64,000 bases of DNA from Bradyrhizobium betae (GCF_008932115.1 NZ_CP044543.1:4718501-4782500), one strand, 5' to 3'. Counted from the stretch's first letter, positions 26,401-35,362 are shown. A program made the numbers and translations. Notes: generated by a model from the letters alone, not told the origin.

Positions 26401-26444
26401 CGCGGTTTCCTCCCTGTGTTCTGCGATTTTGGCCCGCGCTGCCG

Positions 26445-27647
26445 TTAGGGCGGTGCGGCCAGGTGAACTGCCTTTTGCTCTGCGAGATGCTCGATCTCGT
26501 CCGGCGAGAAGCCGGCCTCGCGCAAAATGTCGCGGCCGTGCTGGCCGAGCGTCGGCGCTGGGCCGGCGGCTTCCGGCTGGGTCACGCTCCAGGTCGAGGG
26601 AACGCGCATCTGGCGGATGCGGCCCTCCACGGGGTGATCCACCGTCCTGAAGAAGTCGATCGCCTTGAGATGCGGGTCCTCGAGGATCGTCTCCAGCGTG
26701 TGCATCGGCATCACCGGAATGTCGGCGCGCTCCAGCAGTTCGCGCCATTCCGCGGTGGTGCGCGTCGCGAAGATCTGGCCGATCTCCTCGTAGATCTCGT
26801 CGATGTGTTTGGTACGCGCCGCGTGGTTGGCGAAGCGCGGCTGCTGCAGGAACTCCAAGCGTCCGATCGCCTCGAAGAAGCTGCGCCAGTGCTTGTCGTT
26901 GTAGATGAGGACGCAGAGATAGCCGTCGCTTGTCTTGTAGGGTTTTCGATAGCGCGAGAGCAGGCGGGCATAGCCGCCATGGTCGAGCGGCGGATCGTAA
27001 GTCAGCCCGCCGAGATGATCGACCAGCACGAACTCTGTCATCGACTCGAACATCGGCACGTCGATGCGCTGCCCGATGCCCGTGCGCTGCTGGTGCATCA
27101 GCCCGCCCATGATCGCGTTGACCATCATCAGGCCGACGATGCGATCGGCAATGGTGACGGGCACGTAGCGCGGCGTACCGTCGCCGGCGGCCGCGAGCAG
27201 TGTGGGGATGGTGGCCGCGCCCTGGATCAGATCGTCGTAAGCGGGCTTTGCGGCATAGGGACCGGACTGGCCGTAGCCGAAAGCACCGACATAGACGAGC
27301 GCGGGATTGACCGAGCGAAGCGTCTCGTAGTCGAGGCCGAGCCGCGCCATCGCCTGCGGGCGCACATTGTAGACGAGCGCGTTGGCGCGCTTGGCCAGCC
27401 GCAGCAGCGCGTCACGTCCCTCCGGCTTCTTCAGATCGAGCACGATGCTGCGCTTGCCGCGGTTGGCATTGTGGAACATCCCGCCCATGCTGGGCGTGCG
27501 ACCGGGACCGATCTGGCGAACGATGTCGCCCTCGGGACTCTCCACCTTGACGACGTCGGCGCCCATGTCCGCCAGCACCTGGGTGCCGTAGGGGCCCATC
27601 AGCACCGAGGTCAGGTCGAGAATGGTGAAGCCGGCGAGCGGTCCCAT
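26445..27647 (-). CDS. CaiB/BaiF family (class III) CoA-transferase
   Basis: A 400-residue family III CoA-transferase. FTILDLTSVLMGPYGTQVLADMGADVVKVE is the standard N-terminus, NRGKRSIVLDLK follows, and the catalytic aspartate 168 is in PVTIADRIVGLMM. It would activate an organic acid, often a dicarboxylate, using succinyl-CoA or acetyl-CoA. It is the first gene of a CaiB-MaoC-CoA ester lyase-IclR operon, an arrangement found for C5 dicarboxylate (mesaconate/itaconate-like) breakdown. Confidence 0.9.
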   Translation of the reverse strand: MGPLAGFTILDLTSVLMGPYGTQVLADMGADVVKVESPEGDIVRQIGPGRTPSMGGMFHNANRGKRSIVLDLKKPEGRDALLRLAKRANALVYNVRPQAMARLGLDYETLRSVNPALVYVGAFGYGQSGPYAAKPAYDDLIQGAATIPTLLAAAGDGTPRYVPVTIADRIVGLMMVNAIMGGLMHQQRTGIGQRIDVPMFESMTEFVLVDHLGGLTYDPPLDHGGYARLLSRYRKPYKTSDGYLCVLIYNDKHWRSFFEAIGRLEFLQQPRFANHAARTKHIDEIYEEIGQIFATRTTAEWRELLERADIPVMPMHTLETILEDPHLKAIDFFRTVDHPVEGRIRQMRVPSTWSVTQPEAAGPAPTLGQHGRDILREAGFSPDEIEHLAEQKAVHLAAPP

Positions 27648-27660
27648 GGGGCCTCGTTGA

Positions 27661-27781
27661 ATGAATTCATATACGTGGAGTTAGAGTTCATAAAATGACG
27701 ATGTCAATTCAGAGAACCGTTGCATACGCGCATAGCGCTATGCATAGTTCATATACTTGACAGATAAATTCACATATATGT
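27661..27781. promoter_or_regulatory. Operator cluster: three palindromes and a direct repeat
   Basis: The AT-rich 228-bp divergent gap contains perfect palindromes ATGAATTCAT (27661-27670), GCATAGCGCTATGC (27730-27743) and ACATATATGT (27772-27781), plus the direct repeat TTCATATAC at 27666-27674 and 27748-27756. The last palindrome overlaps the predicted promoter of the TRAP operon. Binding by the IclR regulator at 24338 is inferred. Confidence 0.5.
27678..27707 (-). promoter_or_regulatory. Predicted sigma-70 promoter of the CaiB operon
   Basis: On the minus strand TTGACA (27707-27702) is followed after 17-18 bp by CTAACT/TAACTC (27684-27678), about 30 bp before the CoA-transferase start. 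The -35 is perfect and the -10 is weak. Confidence 0.4.
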
Positions 27782-27786
27782 ACATT
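27757..27786 (+). promoter_or_regulatory. Predicted sigma-70 promoter of the TRAP operon
   Basis: A perfect -35 TTGACA at 27757-27762 is followed after 18 bp by TACATT at 27781-27786, about 90 bp before dctP. The palindrome ACATATATGT sits between the two boxes, so repressor binding there would block RNA polymerase. Confidence 0.5.
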
Positions 27787-27875
27787 TTCCTCAAGCAAGA
27801 AGTGGAGCGAGGGTCGGACGGCGTTGCAGCAATTGGCTGCCGCCTTCGGCGTGGGGACGCGTCAAGGAGAACGAA

Positions 27876-28904
27876 ATGAAGAAGAACCTGATCTGGGCCG
27901 CCGCGGTGCTCGCTCTTTCGCTGCCGGTCTCGACGCTTCCGGTGCAGGCGCTGGAGCTGAAGGTCGCCGACAGCTTCCCCGCCGGCCACTATCTCGTCCG
28001 CTTGATGCTCAAGCCCTGGATCGACGACGTCACCAAGCGCACCAATGGTGCGGTGACCTTCACCTATTATCCGAACCAGCAGATCGGCAAGGCAGCGGAC
28101 ATGCTGCGGCTGACGCAGTCCGGCGTGGTCGATATCGGCTACATCGGGCCGTCCTATGTCTCCGACAAGATGCCGCTGTCGGAAGTCGCGCAATTGCCGG
28201 GCGCGTTCGCGACCAGCTGCCAGGGCACGCTCGCTTATTGGAAGACCGCGCGTGAAGGCATTCTCGCCAAGCAGGAATACGCGCCGAACAAGATCAAGCT
28301 GCTGCTGGCCGTGGTGCTGCCGCCCTACCAGGTGTGGACCGTCAAGTCGAAGGTGGAAACCATCAAGGACATGCAGGGCCTGAAGCTGCGCACCACGGGC
28401 GGCGCGCAGGACCTGACGCTGCGTGCGCTCAACGCCGTGCCGGTGCGCATGGCCGCGCCCGACGCCTATGAATCGTTGTCGCGCGGCACGATGGATGGCC
28501 TGCTGTTCCCGCTCGACAGCGTCGTGTCCTACGGCCTCGACAAGCTGGTCAAGCACGCCACCGAAGGCGTCAGCTTCGGCAGCTTCATCGTCGCCTATTC
28601 CATCAACCAGTCGGTCTGGGACAAGCTGCCCGACGACGTGAAGAAGGCGATGAACGAGGCCTCGGAGGCGATCACGCCGAAGGCTTGCGCCGACGTCGAC
28701 AAGGAAGGCGAAGTCACCAAGAAGCAGATGCAAGGCGAAGGCGTCAGCTTCGATCCGCTGCCGGAGGCGACACGCACCGAGATCAAGGAGAAGCTCAAGG
28801 GTGTCGGCAAGGAGTGGGCGAGCGGACTCGACAGCCGCGGCAAGCAGGCCTCCGCCGCGCTGAAGGAATTCGAAGACTTGCTTGCCGCCGGCGGCGCCAA
28901 GTAA
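27876..28904 (+). CDS. dctP: TRAP transporter substrate-binding protein DctP
   Basis: A 342-residue periplasmic protein of the DctP family. The signal peptide MKKNLIWAAAVLALSLPVST continues to a site near VQA-LELK, and the mature part has GHYLVRLMLKPWIDDV, YYPNQQIGKAADML and the carboxylate-binding arginine region in GLKLRTTGGAQD. AAGGAG precedes the ATG. It delivers an organic acid to the DctQM permease encoded next. The neighbouring acyl-CoA and CoA-transfer enzymes suggest that the ligand is activated to a CoA thioester after uptake. Confidence 0.92.
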   Translation: MKKNLIWAAAVLALSLPVSTLPVQALELKVADSFPAGHYLVRLMLKPWIDDVTKRTNGAVTFTYYPNQQIGKAADMLRLTQSGVVDIGYIGPSYVSDKMPLSEVAQLPGAFATSCQGTLAYWKTAREGILAKQEYAPNKIKLLLAVVLPPYQVWTVKSKVETIKDMQGLKLRTTGGAQDLTLRALNAVPVRMAAPDAYESLSRGTMDGLLFPLDSVVSYGLDKLVKHATEGVSFGSFIVAYSINQSVWDKLPDDVKKAMNEASEAITPKACADVDKEGEVTKKQMQGEGVSFDPLPEATRTEIKEKLKGVGKEWASGLDSRGKQASAALKEFEDLLAAGGAK

Positions 28905-28932
28905 TCAGACAACCATTGGGGAGGCGTGAGAG

Positions 28933-29487
28933 GTGATCAAACGGGCAGGAGATGTGCTCGGCGCGCTGGAACGCGCGCTGACGGTGATCGCGGTGATGTT
29001 CATGTTCGTGATCATGATACTTGTCGTGACCGACGTATTCATGCGTTACGCGCTGAACAGCCCGTTCTCCTTCACCTATGACCTGATCGGGCTCTATCTC
29101 CTCGCCGGCGTGTTCTTCTTCACGCTGTCGGACGCCCTGCGCGAGCATGTCCATGTCGGCGTCGACATCCTGTTGTCGCGCTTCTCTCTGACCGGGCGGC
29201 GGTTGTCCGAGATCGTCACCGCGCTCGTTGGCCTGTTCGTGTTCATCCTGATTTGCAAGGTCGGGTTCGAGCGCGCGCTGGAGAACTACGAGCAGCACGA
29301 CGTGCTGTCGGGCGCGATCCCCTGGCCGACCTGGATTTCGGCGGCGCTGGTGCCGTTCGGCTGCGGCGTGCTGGTGCTGCGGCTCGCGCTCCAGCTCGTC
29401 GGCAACGTGCTGAGCCTCGTCAGCGGGCGCGACCTCTATCCGCTGCCGCCGGTGACCGGCGTCGGCGAAGCCAGAAGCTTCGAGTAA
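28933..29487 (+). CDS. dctQ: TRAP transporter small permease DctQ
   Basis: A 184-residue inner-membrane protein with four hydrophobic segments: residues about 14-36, 48-66, 90-110 and 130-152. The first pair resembles DctQ (VTDVFMRYALNSPFSFTYDL). The start is GTG at 28933, with GAGAG just upstream. It pairs with the DctM subunit encoded 12 bp downstream. Confidence 0.9.
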   Translation: MIKRAGDVLGALERALTVIAVMFMFVIMILVVTDVFMRYALNSPFSFTYDLIGLYLLAGVFFFTLSDALREHVHVGVDILLSRFSLTGRRLSEIVTALVGLFVFILICKVGFERALENYEQHDVLSGAIPWPTWISAALVPFGCGVLVLRLALQLVGNVLSLVSGRDLYPLPPVTGVGEARSFE

Positions 29488-29499
29488 CGGGCGATATCC

Positions 29500-30789
29500 A
29501 TGACACCCTTCATCGTTCTCGCCCTGCTGTTCGGCCTGCTCGCGCTCGGCACGCCCGTCGGTTTCGCCATGGCCTTCTCAGGCTCGGTCGGCCTCGTGAT
29601 GGTCGGCGGATGGTCCACGCTGTTCGGCATCCTGCAAACCGCGCCGCTCTCGACCGTCTCGTCCTACGAGCTGATCACCATCCCGATGTTCCTGCTGATG
29701 GCGGATCTGGTGCTGCTCTCGGGCGTCGCGGACGATCTGTTCAAGACGGCATCTGCCTGGGTCGGCCGCATTCCCGGCGGTCTCGGCATGGCGACCGCGC
29801 TTGCGGGCGCCGGCTTTGGCGCGATCTGCGGCACCTCGACGGCCTCCGCCGCGACGCTGTCCTCGACCAGCCTGCCGGCGATGATCCGCCAGGGCTACGA
29901 GCCGAAGATGGCCGCGGGCGTCGTCGCCATCTCGGGTACGCTGTCGATGCTGCTGCCGACCAGCGTCGCGCTCGTCATCTTCGGCCTGCTGGCCGAAGTG
30001 AACATCGGCAAGCTGCTGATCAGCGGCATCATCCCGGCGATCCTGGTGACGTTCACCATCATGGCGACGATCTATTTCCTGGTCTGGCAGGATCCCTCGC
30101 GCGCACCGGCCGCGAAGTCGGTGCCGTGGCGGGAAAAATTCGCGCTGCTGTGGCAGGTCTCGCCAATGGTGGTGCTGTTCTCGCTCGTGACGGGCACGAT
30201 CTATCTCGGCGTCGCAACGCCGACGGAGGCGTCCGCCTTCGGCGCGTTCGGCGCCTTCCTGCTCGCGATCGTCAAGGGCAAGATCACGCCTAGCTCACTC
30301 TACCACACGCTGCTGCGCGCCTGCCACGGCACCTGCATGATCATCATGATCCTGGTCGGCGCATCGATCTTCGGCTATTTCTTCACGCTAACCCATGTGA
30401 CGCAGGACCTCGTCGCCTGGATCGGTAGCTTGCCGGCCTCGCGCTGGGTCATCATCACGCTGATCCTGTGCGGCTATATCGTGCTCGGCTCGTTCATGGA
30501 CCAGATCGCGATCCTGGTGCTGACCGTGCCGATCGTGCTGCCGCTGATCAAGACGCTGGGCTTCGACCCGATCTGGTTCGGCGTCATCAAGATCGTCACC
30601 GCCGAGGTCGGCATGATCACGCCGCCGGTCGGGCTGAACTGCTTCATCGTCGCCCGCTATGCCAAGCGGCCGGTGGCGGAGGTGTTCCACGGCACCTTCC
30701 CGCACTTCATCGCGCACCTGATCGCGATCGCGATCCTGGTGGCGTTTCCCTCGATCATTCTCTGGCTGCCCTCGCAGATGGGGCGCTAG
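29500..30789 (+). CDS. dctM: TRAP transporter large permease DctM
   Basis: A 429-residue membrane protein with about 12 hydrophobic segments, the sodium-coupled transport subunit of a TRAP carrier. Family features include the N-terminal LLFGLLALGTPVGFAMAFSG, the IPMFLLMAD loop, GAGFGAICGTSTASAATLSS and the C-terminal EVGMITPPVGLNCFIV. It completes a DctPQM system and is followed 39 bp later by an acyl-CoA dehydrogenase. Confidence 0.93.
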   Translation: MTPFIVLALLFGLLALGTPVGFAMAFSGSVGLVMVGGWSTLFGILQTAPLSTVSSYELITIPMFLLMADLVLLSGVADDLFKTASAWVGRIPGGLGMATALAGAGFGAICGTSTASAATLSSTSLPAMIRQGYEPKMAAGVVAISGTLSMLLPTSVALVIFGLLAEVNIGKLLISGIIPAILVTFTIMATIYFLVWQDPSRAPAAKSVPWREKFALLWQVSPMVVLFSLVTGTIYLGVATPTEASAFGAFGAFLLAIVKGKITPSSLYHTLLRACHGTCMIIMILVGASIFGYFFTLTHVTQDLVAWIGSLPASRWVIITLILCGYIVLGSFMDQIAILVLTVPIVLPLIKTLGFDPIWFGVIKIVTAEVGMITPPVGLNCFIVARYAKRPVAEVFHGTFPHFIAHLIAIAILVAFPSIILWLPSQMGR

Positions 30790-30828
30790 GATCGGAGCTC
30801 TCGCGGCTCCCAATAGGAGATCAACACC

Positions 30829-31995
30829 ATGGATTTCGCGCTCACCGACCAGCAGGAAGCCATTCGCGACGCCATCGCAAAAGTTTGCGAAGACTTTCCC
30901 GACGCCTATTGGCTGAAGAAGGACCATGACGGCGGCTTTCCGCACGACTTCCACAAGGCGATGGCCGATGCCGGCTGGCTCGGCATCTGCGTTCCGGAGG
31001 AATATGGCGGCTCCGGCCTCGGTATCACCGAGGCCGCGATCATGATGCGCACCATCGCGGAATCCGGTGCCGGCATGTCCGGCGCCTCCGCGGTGCACAT
31101 CAACGTGTTCGGACTCAATCCCGTCGTGGTGTTCGGCACCGAAGAGCAGCGCAAGCGCATGCTGCCGCCGATGGTCGAGGGCCGCGAGAAGGCCTGCTTC
31201 GCCGTCACCGAACCCAACACCGGCCTCAACACCACGCAGCTCAAGACCCGTGCGGTGGCCAAGAACGACCGCTACATCGTCAACGGCCAGAAGGTGTGGA
31301 TCTCCACGGCACAGGTCGCGCACAAAATCCTGCTGCTGGCGCGCACCACGCCGCTGGAGGAGGTGCGCTCGCCGACCCACGGCCTCAGCCTGTTCTATAC
31401 GGATTTCGACCGCAAGAAGATCAAGGTCCACGAGATCGAGAAGATGGGCCGCAAGATCGTCGATTCCAACGAGCTGTTCTTCGAGGATTTCGAGATCCCG
31501 ATGGAGGATCGCATCGGCGAAGAGGGCAAGGGTTTTCAGTACATCCTCGAAGGCATGAACCCCGAGCGCATCCTGATCGCGGCGGAAGCGGTGGGTCTCG
31601 GCAAGGTCGCGCTGTCGCGCGCAAGCGAATATGCCAAGACGCGCGTCGTGTTCAACCGTCCGATCGGCAAGAACCAGGGCATCCAGCATCCGCTGGCGGT
31701 GAACTGGGTCGAGCTGGAAGCCGCCTGGCTGATGGTGATGTCGGCGGCCTGGCAGTATGACAAGGGCATGCCGTGCGGGGCCGCAGCCAACGCTGCAAAA
31801 TATCTCGCGGGCGAAGCCGGCTACCAGGCTTGCGAGCAGTCGGTGATGACTCATGGCGGCTTCGGCTATGCCAAGGAGTTTCACGTCGAACGTTATTTGC
31901 GTGAAAGTCTGATCCCGCGCATCGCACCGGTCAGCCCGCAGCTCGCGCTCAGCTTCATCGCGGAAAAGGTGCTGGGACTGGCGAAGTCGTACTAG
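30829..31995 (+). CDS. Acyl-CoA dehydrogenase family protein
   Basis: A 388-residue flavoprotein introducing a C2-C3 double bond in an acyl-CoA. CFAVTEPNTGLNT and KVWISTAQVAH form the FAD/substrate region, and RPIGKNQGIQHPLA is a family signature. The usual C-terminal Tyr-Glu-Gly-Thr base is replaced by RIAPVSPQ, but glutamate 246 in MNPERILIA occupies the isovaleryl-CoA/long-chain dehydrogenase position, so the enzyme is probably active. AGGAGA precedes the ATG. It lies in the TRAP-ligase-CoA-transferase operon. Confidence 0.9.
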   Translation: MDFALTDQQEAIRDAIAKVCEDFPDAYWLKKDHDGGFPHDFHKAMADAGWLGICVPEEYGGSGLGITEAAIMMRTIAESGAGMSGASAVHINVFGLNPVVVFGTEEQRKRMLPPMVEGREKACFAVTEPNTGLNTTQLKTRAVAKNDRYIVNGQKVWISTAQVAHKILLLARTTPLEEVRSPTHGLSLFYTDFDRKKIKVHEIEKMGRKIVDSNELFFEDFEIPMEDRIGEEGKGFQYILEGMNPERILIAAEAVGLGKVALSRASEYAKTRVVFNRPIGKNQGIQHPLAVNWVELEAAWLMVMSAAWQYDKGMPCGAAANAAKYLAGEAGYQACEQSVMTHGGFGYAKEFHVERYLRESLIPRIAPVSPQLALSFIAEKVLGLAKSY

Positions 31996-32126
31996 GCGGA
32001 GGGCTCGGGAAGGATCGCCATGAACCTCGCTCACCATCTCCTGCGCGCCGCCAAAGCGGATGCGTCCGCGCCGGCGCTGTTCAAGGGGGGACGCTGGTTG
32101 CCGATTACGGCCGGCTCGCCGCGACG

Positions 32127-33572
32127 GTGGCCTCGCTGGCCGCGTCGTTGCAGCAGCGCTTTGGTTTGATCAAAGGCGACCGCGTCGCCTTGCTGATGAA
32201 GAACGTGCCTGACTATGTCGCCTGCCTCTATGCCTGCTGGCACGCCGGGCTGGTGGCCGTTCCCATCAACGCGAAGCTGCATCCACGCGAGGTCGCGTTC
32301 ATTCTCGACAATTCGGGTGCGGCAGTCGTCTTCGTGACCGAGGACATGGCGAGCGTCGCGTCAGAAGCGTTGTCGATCGCGGCAGTCAAGCCGCGCATTG
32401 TCGAGATTGGTTCGGCCGAGCATCGCGCCTTGGAGATGGCCGACGGCATCGCCATCGCCGATGTCGCGATCGCCGATCCCGCCTGGATCTTCTACACCAG
32501 CGGTACCACCGGCCGGCCCAAGGGGGCAGTGCTGAGCCATCGCAACCTGCTTGCGATGTCGTTGACCTATCTCGCCGAGATCAATCCGGTCGTCCCCGGG
32601 GAGGCGCTGCTCCACGCCGCGCCGATGTCGCACGGCTCCGGCCTCTACATGGTGCCGCATGTGATCGGCATGGGCGCGCAGATCATTCCCGAGAGCGGTC
32701 GCTTCGAGCCGAACGAGATCCTGGAGCTGACGGCGAAGCGAAACGGCATTTCCTTCTTCGCCGCGCCCACCATGGTGCGGCGCTTGACGGTCGCCGCGGA
32801 AGCAGCGGGCGCGACCGCGCCAGGACTGAAGACCATCATCTATGGCGGCGGCCCGATGTATGTCGCCGATTGCAGGGCGGCGCTCGCCGTGTTCGGACCA
32901 AAGCTTGTACAGATCTACGGTCAGGGCGAAACGCCGATGACCATCACGTACCTGTCGAGATCCATGCACGCCGATGCCGGGCATCGGCGCCACGAGGAGC
33001 GTTTGGCCTCGGTCGGCATCGCGCAAGGCGTCGTGCAAGTGCGCACCGTGGACGAAGCGGGGCAGGACGTTGCACCTGGTGAGATCGGCGAGATCATCGT
33101 GCGCGGCGATACCGTGATGTCCGGTTATTGGCAGAACCCGGATGCGACCGCGAGCACGCTGCGCGGCGGCTGGCTCTACACCGGCGACATGGGCGCGTTC
33201 GATACCGATGGGTTCCTGACGCTGAAGGATCGCTCCAAGGACGTCATCATCTCCGGCGGCACCAACATCTATCCGCGCGAGGTCGAGGAGGTGCTGCTGC
33301 GGCACGAGGCTGTTGCCGAGGTGTCCGTGATCGGCCGGCCGCATCCGGATTGGGGTGAGGAGGTCGTGGCGATCGTCGTTCCCGTTGCGGGCAGGGCGGT
33401 CACGCGGGATGAGCTCGACCAGATGTGCAACGCCTGGATCGCCCGCTTCAAGCGGCCGAAGCACTACTACCTCGCCGGCGAACTGCCGAAGAACAGCTAT
33501 GGCAAGATCGTGAAGACGGAGCTGCGCACGCTGCTCGGCGAATCTTCCGCGCGCCTCGCGCTGCTGGACTGA
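32127..33572 (+). CDS. Class I adenylate-forming acyl-CoA ligase, 5' end frameshifted
   Basis: The intact frame encodes about 481 residues from a GTG at 32127. The AMP-binding P-loop is FYTSGTTGRPKGAVLSH, followed by YGQGETPMT, TGDMGAFDTDGF, DRSKDVIISGGTNIYP and a terminal NSYGKIVKTELR with the catalytic lysine. The natural start is almost certainly the ATG at 32021 behind GGAAGGA: its frame reads MNLAHHLLRAAKADASAPAL then runs into a six-G tract at 32085-32090. Adding one G would join it to ...LVADYGRLAATVASLAASL. About 35 N-terminal residues are thus out of frame. This could be real decay, slippage or a sequencing error. Confidence 0.8.
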   Translation: MASLAASLQQRFGLIKGDRVALLMKNVPDYVACLYACWHAGLVAVPINAKLHPREVAFILDNSGAAVVFVTEDMASVASEALSIAAVKPRIVEIGSAEHRALEMADGIAIADVAIADPAWIFYTSGTTGRPKGAVLSHRNLLAMSLTYLAEINPVVPGEALLHAAPMSHGSGLYMVPHVIGMGAQIIPESGRFEPNEILELTAKRNGISFFAAPTMVRRLTVAAEAAGATAPGLKTIIYGGGPMYVADCRAALAVFGPKLVQIYGQGETPMTITYLSRSMHADAGHRRHEERLASVGIAQGVVQVRTVDEAGQDVAPGEIGEIIVRGDTVMSGYWQNPDATASTLRGGWLYTGDMGAFDTDGFLTLKDRSKDVIISGGTNIYPREVEEVLLRHEAVAEVSVIGRPHPDWGEEVVAIVVPVAGRAVTRDELDQMCNAWIARFKRPKHYYLAGELPKNSYGKIVKTELRTLLGESSARLALLD

Positions 33573-33579
33573 GGCGGCG

Positions 33580-34824
33580 ATGTCGGAGGAGACGCCGATC
33601 GACTTCTCCGGCCTGATCCGCGACGGCGATCTCGTTGTGTGCGGGCAGGCGACGGCGGAGCCCGTCACCCTGACCGAAGCGCTGATGGCGCAGGCGGCAC
33701 AGCTTCCACCCTTCCGCATGATGGTCGGGCCGGTGTTCTCGGAGACGTTTTCGGCGGCGAGCGCGGCGAACGTGTCGTTTCTCAGCTACGGCGTGATCGG
33801 CAATGCGCGGCGGCTTGCGAAAGCGGGTCGGCTCGAAATGATCCCGAGCAACTACAGCGCCTTCTGCGCCGACTTCGCCGCACGCCGCCACAGTGCGGAT
33901 TTCGTCCTCGTGCAGCTTGCGGAGGCCCGGGGACGGCTCAGCGCCAGCCTTTCCAACGACTATGTCATCGATGCCGCGCGTCGCGCGCGCCTCGTCGTCG
34001 CCGAGATCAATCCGGATGCGCCCTTTACGTTCGGTGCGGAATGGCCCGAGGACGTGCCGATCCATGTGCGCGTGCTGGCCCGCCGTCCGCCGGTCGAATT
34101 GGCATCGCCGCCGCCGGATGACGTCTCGCGTCGCATCGCGGCTCATGCGGCAGGCCTGGTCGTCGACGGCAGCACGCTCCAGTTCGGCGTGGGGCGCATT
34201 CCTGACGCGATCCTCTCCTCGCTGTCCCATGTGCGCAATCTCGGCATCCATTCCGGCCTGATCAACGATGCCGTCGTCGAGCTGATCGAGTGCGGCGCGG
34301 TGACGAATGCGGAGAAGGGGGTCGATGCTGGCATCACCGTCACCAACCAGGTGATCGGCACGAATCGGCTTTACCGCTTCGTGCACGAGAACAAGGCTGT
34401 CGCGGTGCGGCCGACGTCCTACACGCACGGCCAGGGCGTGTTGGCGCGGCTCAACCGGTTGGTCGCGATCAACTCGGCTCTTCAGGTCGGGCTCGACGGC
34501 AGCGTGAATTCCGAGACGCTGAATGGCGTGACCATCGGGGCGATCGGAGGCCAGCTCGATTTCGTACGCGGGGCCAATGCATCACGCGGAGGCCGGGCGA
34601 TCATCGCGCTGCCGGCAACGGCGTCCGATGGCGCGAGCCGGATCGTCACGCATGTCGAGACCGTGACGACGCCGCGTGCCGATGTCGATGCCATCGTGAC
34701 CGAATGGGGCATCGCCGAGTTGCGCGGCTGCGGTCTTGCCGAGCGTGCGCGCCGCATGATCGCGATCGCCGGGCCCGAGCATCGCGATGCCCTGTCGGCG
34801 CAGCTCGGAAGTTCTGCGCGATAA
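33580..34824 (+). CDS. Acetyl-CoA hydrolase/transferase family protein with altered catalytic site
   Basis: A 414-residue class I CoA-transferase fold. VVDGSTLQFGVGRIPDAIL near residue 190, the ALQVGLDGSVNSET segment and the C-terminal VDAIVTEWGIAELRG match the acetyl-CoA hydrolase/4-hydroxybutyrate CoA-transferase family. The catalytic glutamate normally found in the H(S/T)EM motif is glycine 226 here (GIHSGLINDAVVELI). Classical ping-pong CoA transfer is therefore doubtful. It lies seven bases after the acyl-CoA ligase and ends the TRAP-linked operon. Confidence 0.83.
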   Translation: MSEETPIDFSGLIRDGDLVVCGQATAEPVTLTEALMAQAAQLPPFRMMVGPVFSETFSAASAANVSFLSYGVIGNARRLAKAGRLEMIPSNYSAFCADFAARRHSADFVLVQLAEARGRLSASLSNDYVIDAARRARLVVAEINPDAPFTFGAEWPEDVPIHVRVLARRPPVELASPPPDDVSRRIAAHAAGLVVDGSTLQFGVGRIPDAILSSLSHVRNLGIHSGLINDAVVELIECGAVTNAEKGVDAGITVTNQVIGTNRLYRFVHENKAVAVRPTSYTHGQGVLARLNRLVAINSALQVGLDGSVNSETLNGVTIGAIGGQLDFVRGANASRGGRAIIALPATASDGASRIVTHVETVTTPRADVDAIVTEWGIAELRGCGLAERARRMIAIAGPEHRDALSAQLGSSAR

Positions 34825-34825
34825 C

Positions 34826-35362
34826 TCAGTTCAACATCGCGAGCGTCGGCCGCTGGCTCTCGCTGGCCCCGATGATCCCCGGGAGATCGGTCGCCTCGCC
34901 GGCGATCATGCCCGACAGCTGCCAGAACAGATGCGCGAGGCGGGAGAACACCAGCCGCTCACGTTCGGCGGGCACGGTGCCGTCGGGGATCGTCACGGTT
35001 TCCAGGCCGACCACTTTCTTGAAGTCGGGCCAGATCGTCATCGACTGCGCGATCACGGAATAGCAGTGCGGATCCTCATCGCTCTCGTCGGGTGCCGGCG
35101 GCAAACCCGGATATTGCGTCGGCGCGGCGTAGAACTTGTAGGCGCCATAGCCGAGCCGGAGCAGAAACTTTTCAGGGACGGCGACATCGGCAGCAAAGGA
35201 CACCAGCCGCGCTTGGGTCAGCAGCTCCGGCGCGATGGCGCCGAGGTCCTGGGCACGCAGTGCCGAACAGAAGGCGAGGTGGCGATTGTGCTCGCGGAGC
35301 AGATTGGCCAGCGGCTGCTGCTGTTGCACGGTGTCGGTGAGCAGGATGATGGTCTTGAACAT
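34826..35362 (-). CDS. Formyltransferase-like protein beside the flagellar genes
   Basis: A 178-residue protein. The N-terminus FKTIILLTDTVQQQQPLANLL and the stretch VSFAADVAVPEKFLLRLGYG followed by AYKFYAAPTQYPG resemble the N-terminal fold and HPGPPxYPG loop of formyltransferases, but the HxP motif is altered to YAAPTQYPG, so catalysis is uncertain. The rest (FSRLAHLFWQLSGM) has no motif I recognise. It is divergent from the FlgN-FlgK-FlgL genes and one base from the CoA-transferase-like stop. A role in flagellin or glycan modification is only a guess. Confidence 0.6.
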   Translation of the reverse strand: MFKTIILLTDTVQQQQPLANLLREHNRHLAFCSALRAQDLGAIAPELLTQARLVSFAADVAVPEKFLLRLGYGAYKFYAAPTQYPGLPPAPDESDEDPHCYSVIAQSMTIWPDFKKVVGLETVTIPDGTVPAERERLVFSRLAHLFWQLSGMIAGEATDLPGIIGASESQRPTLAMLN

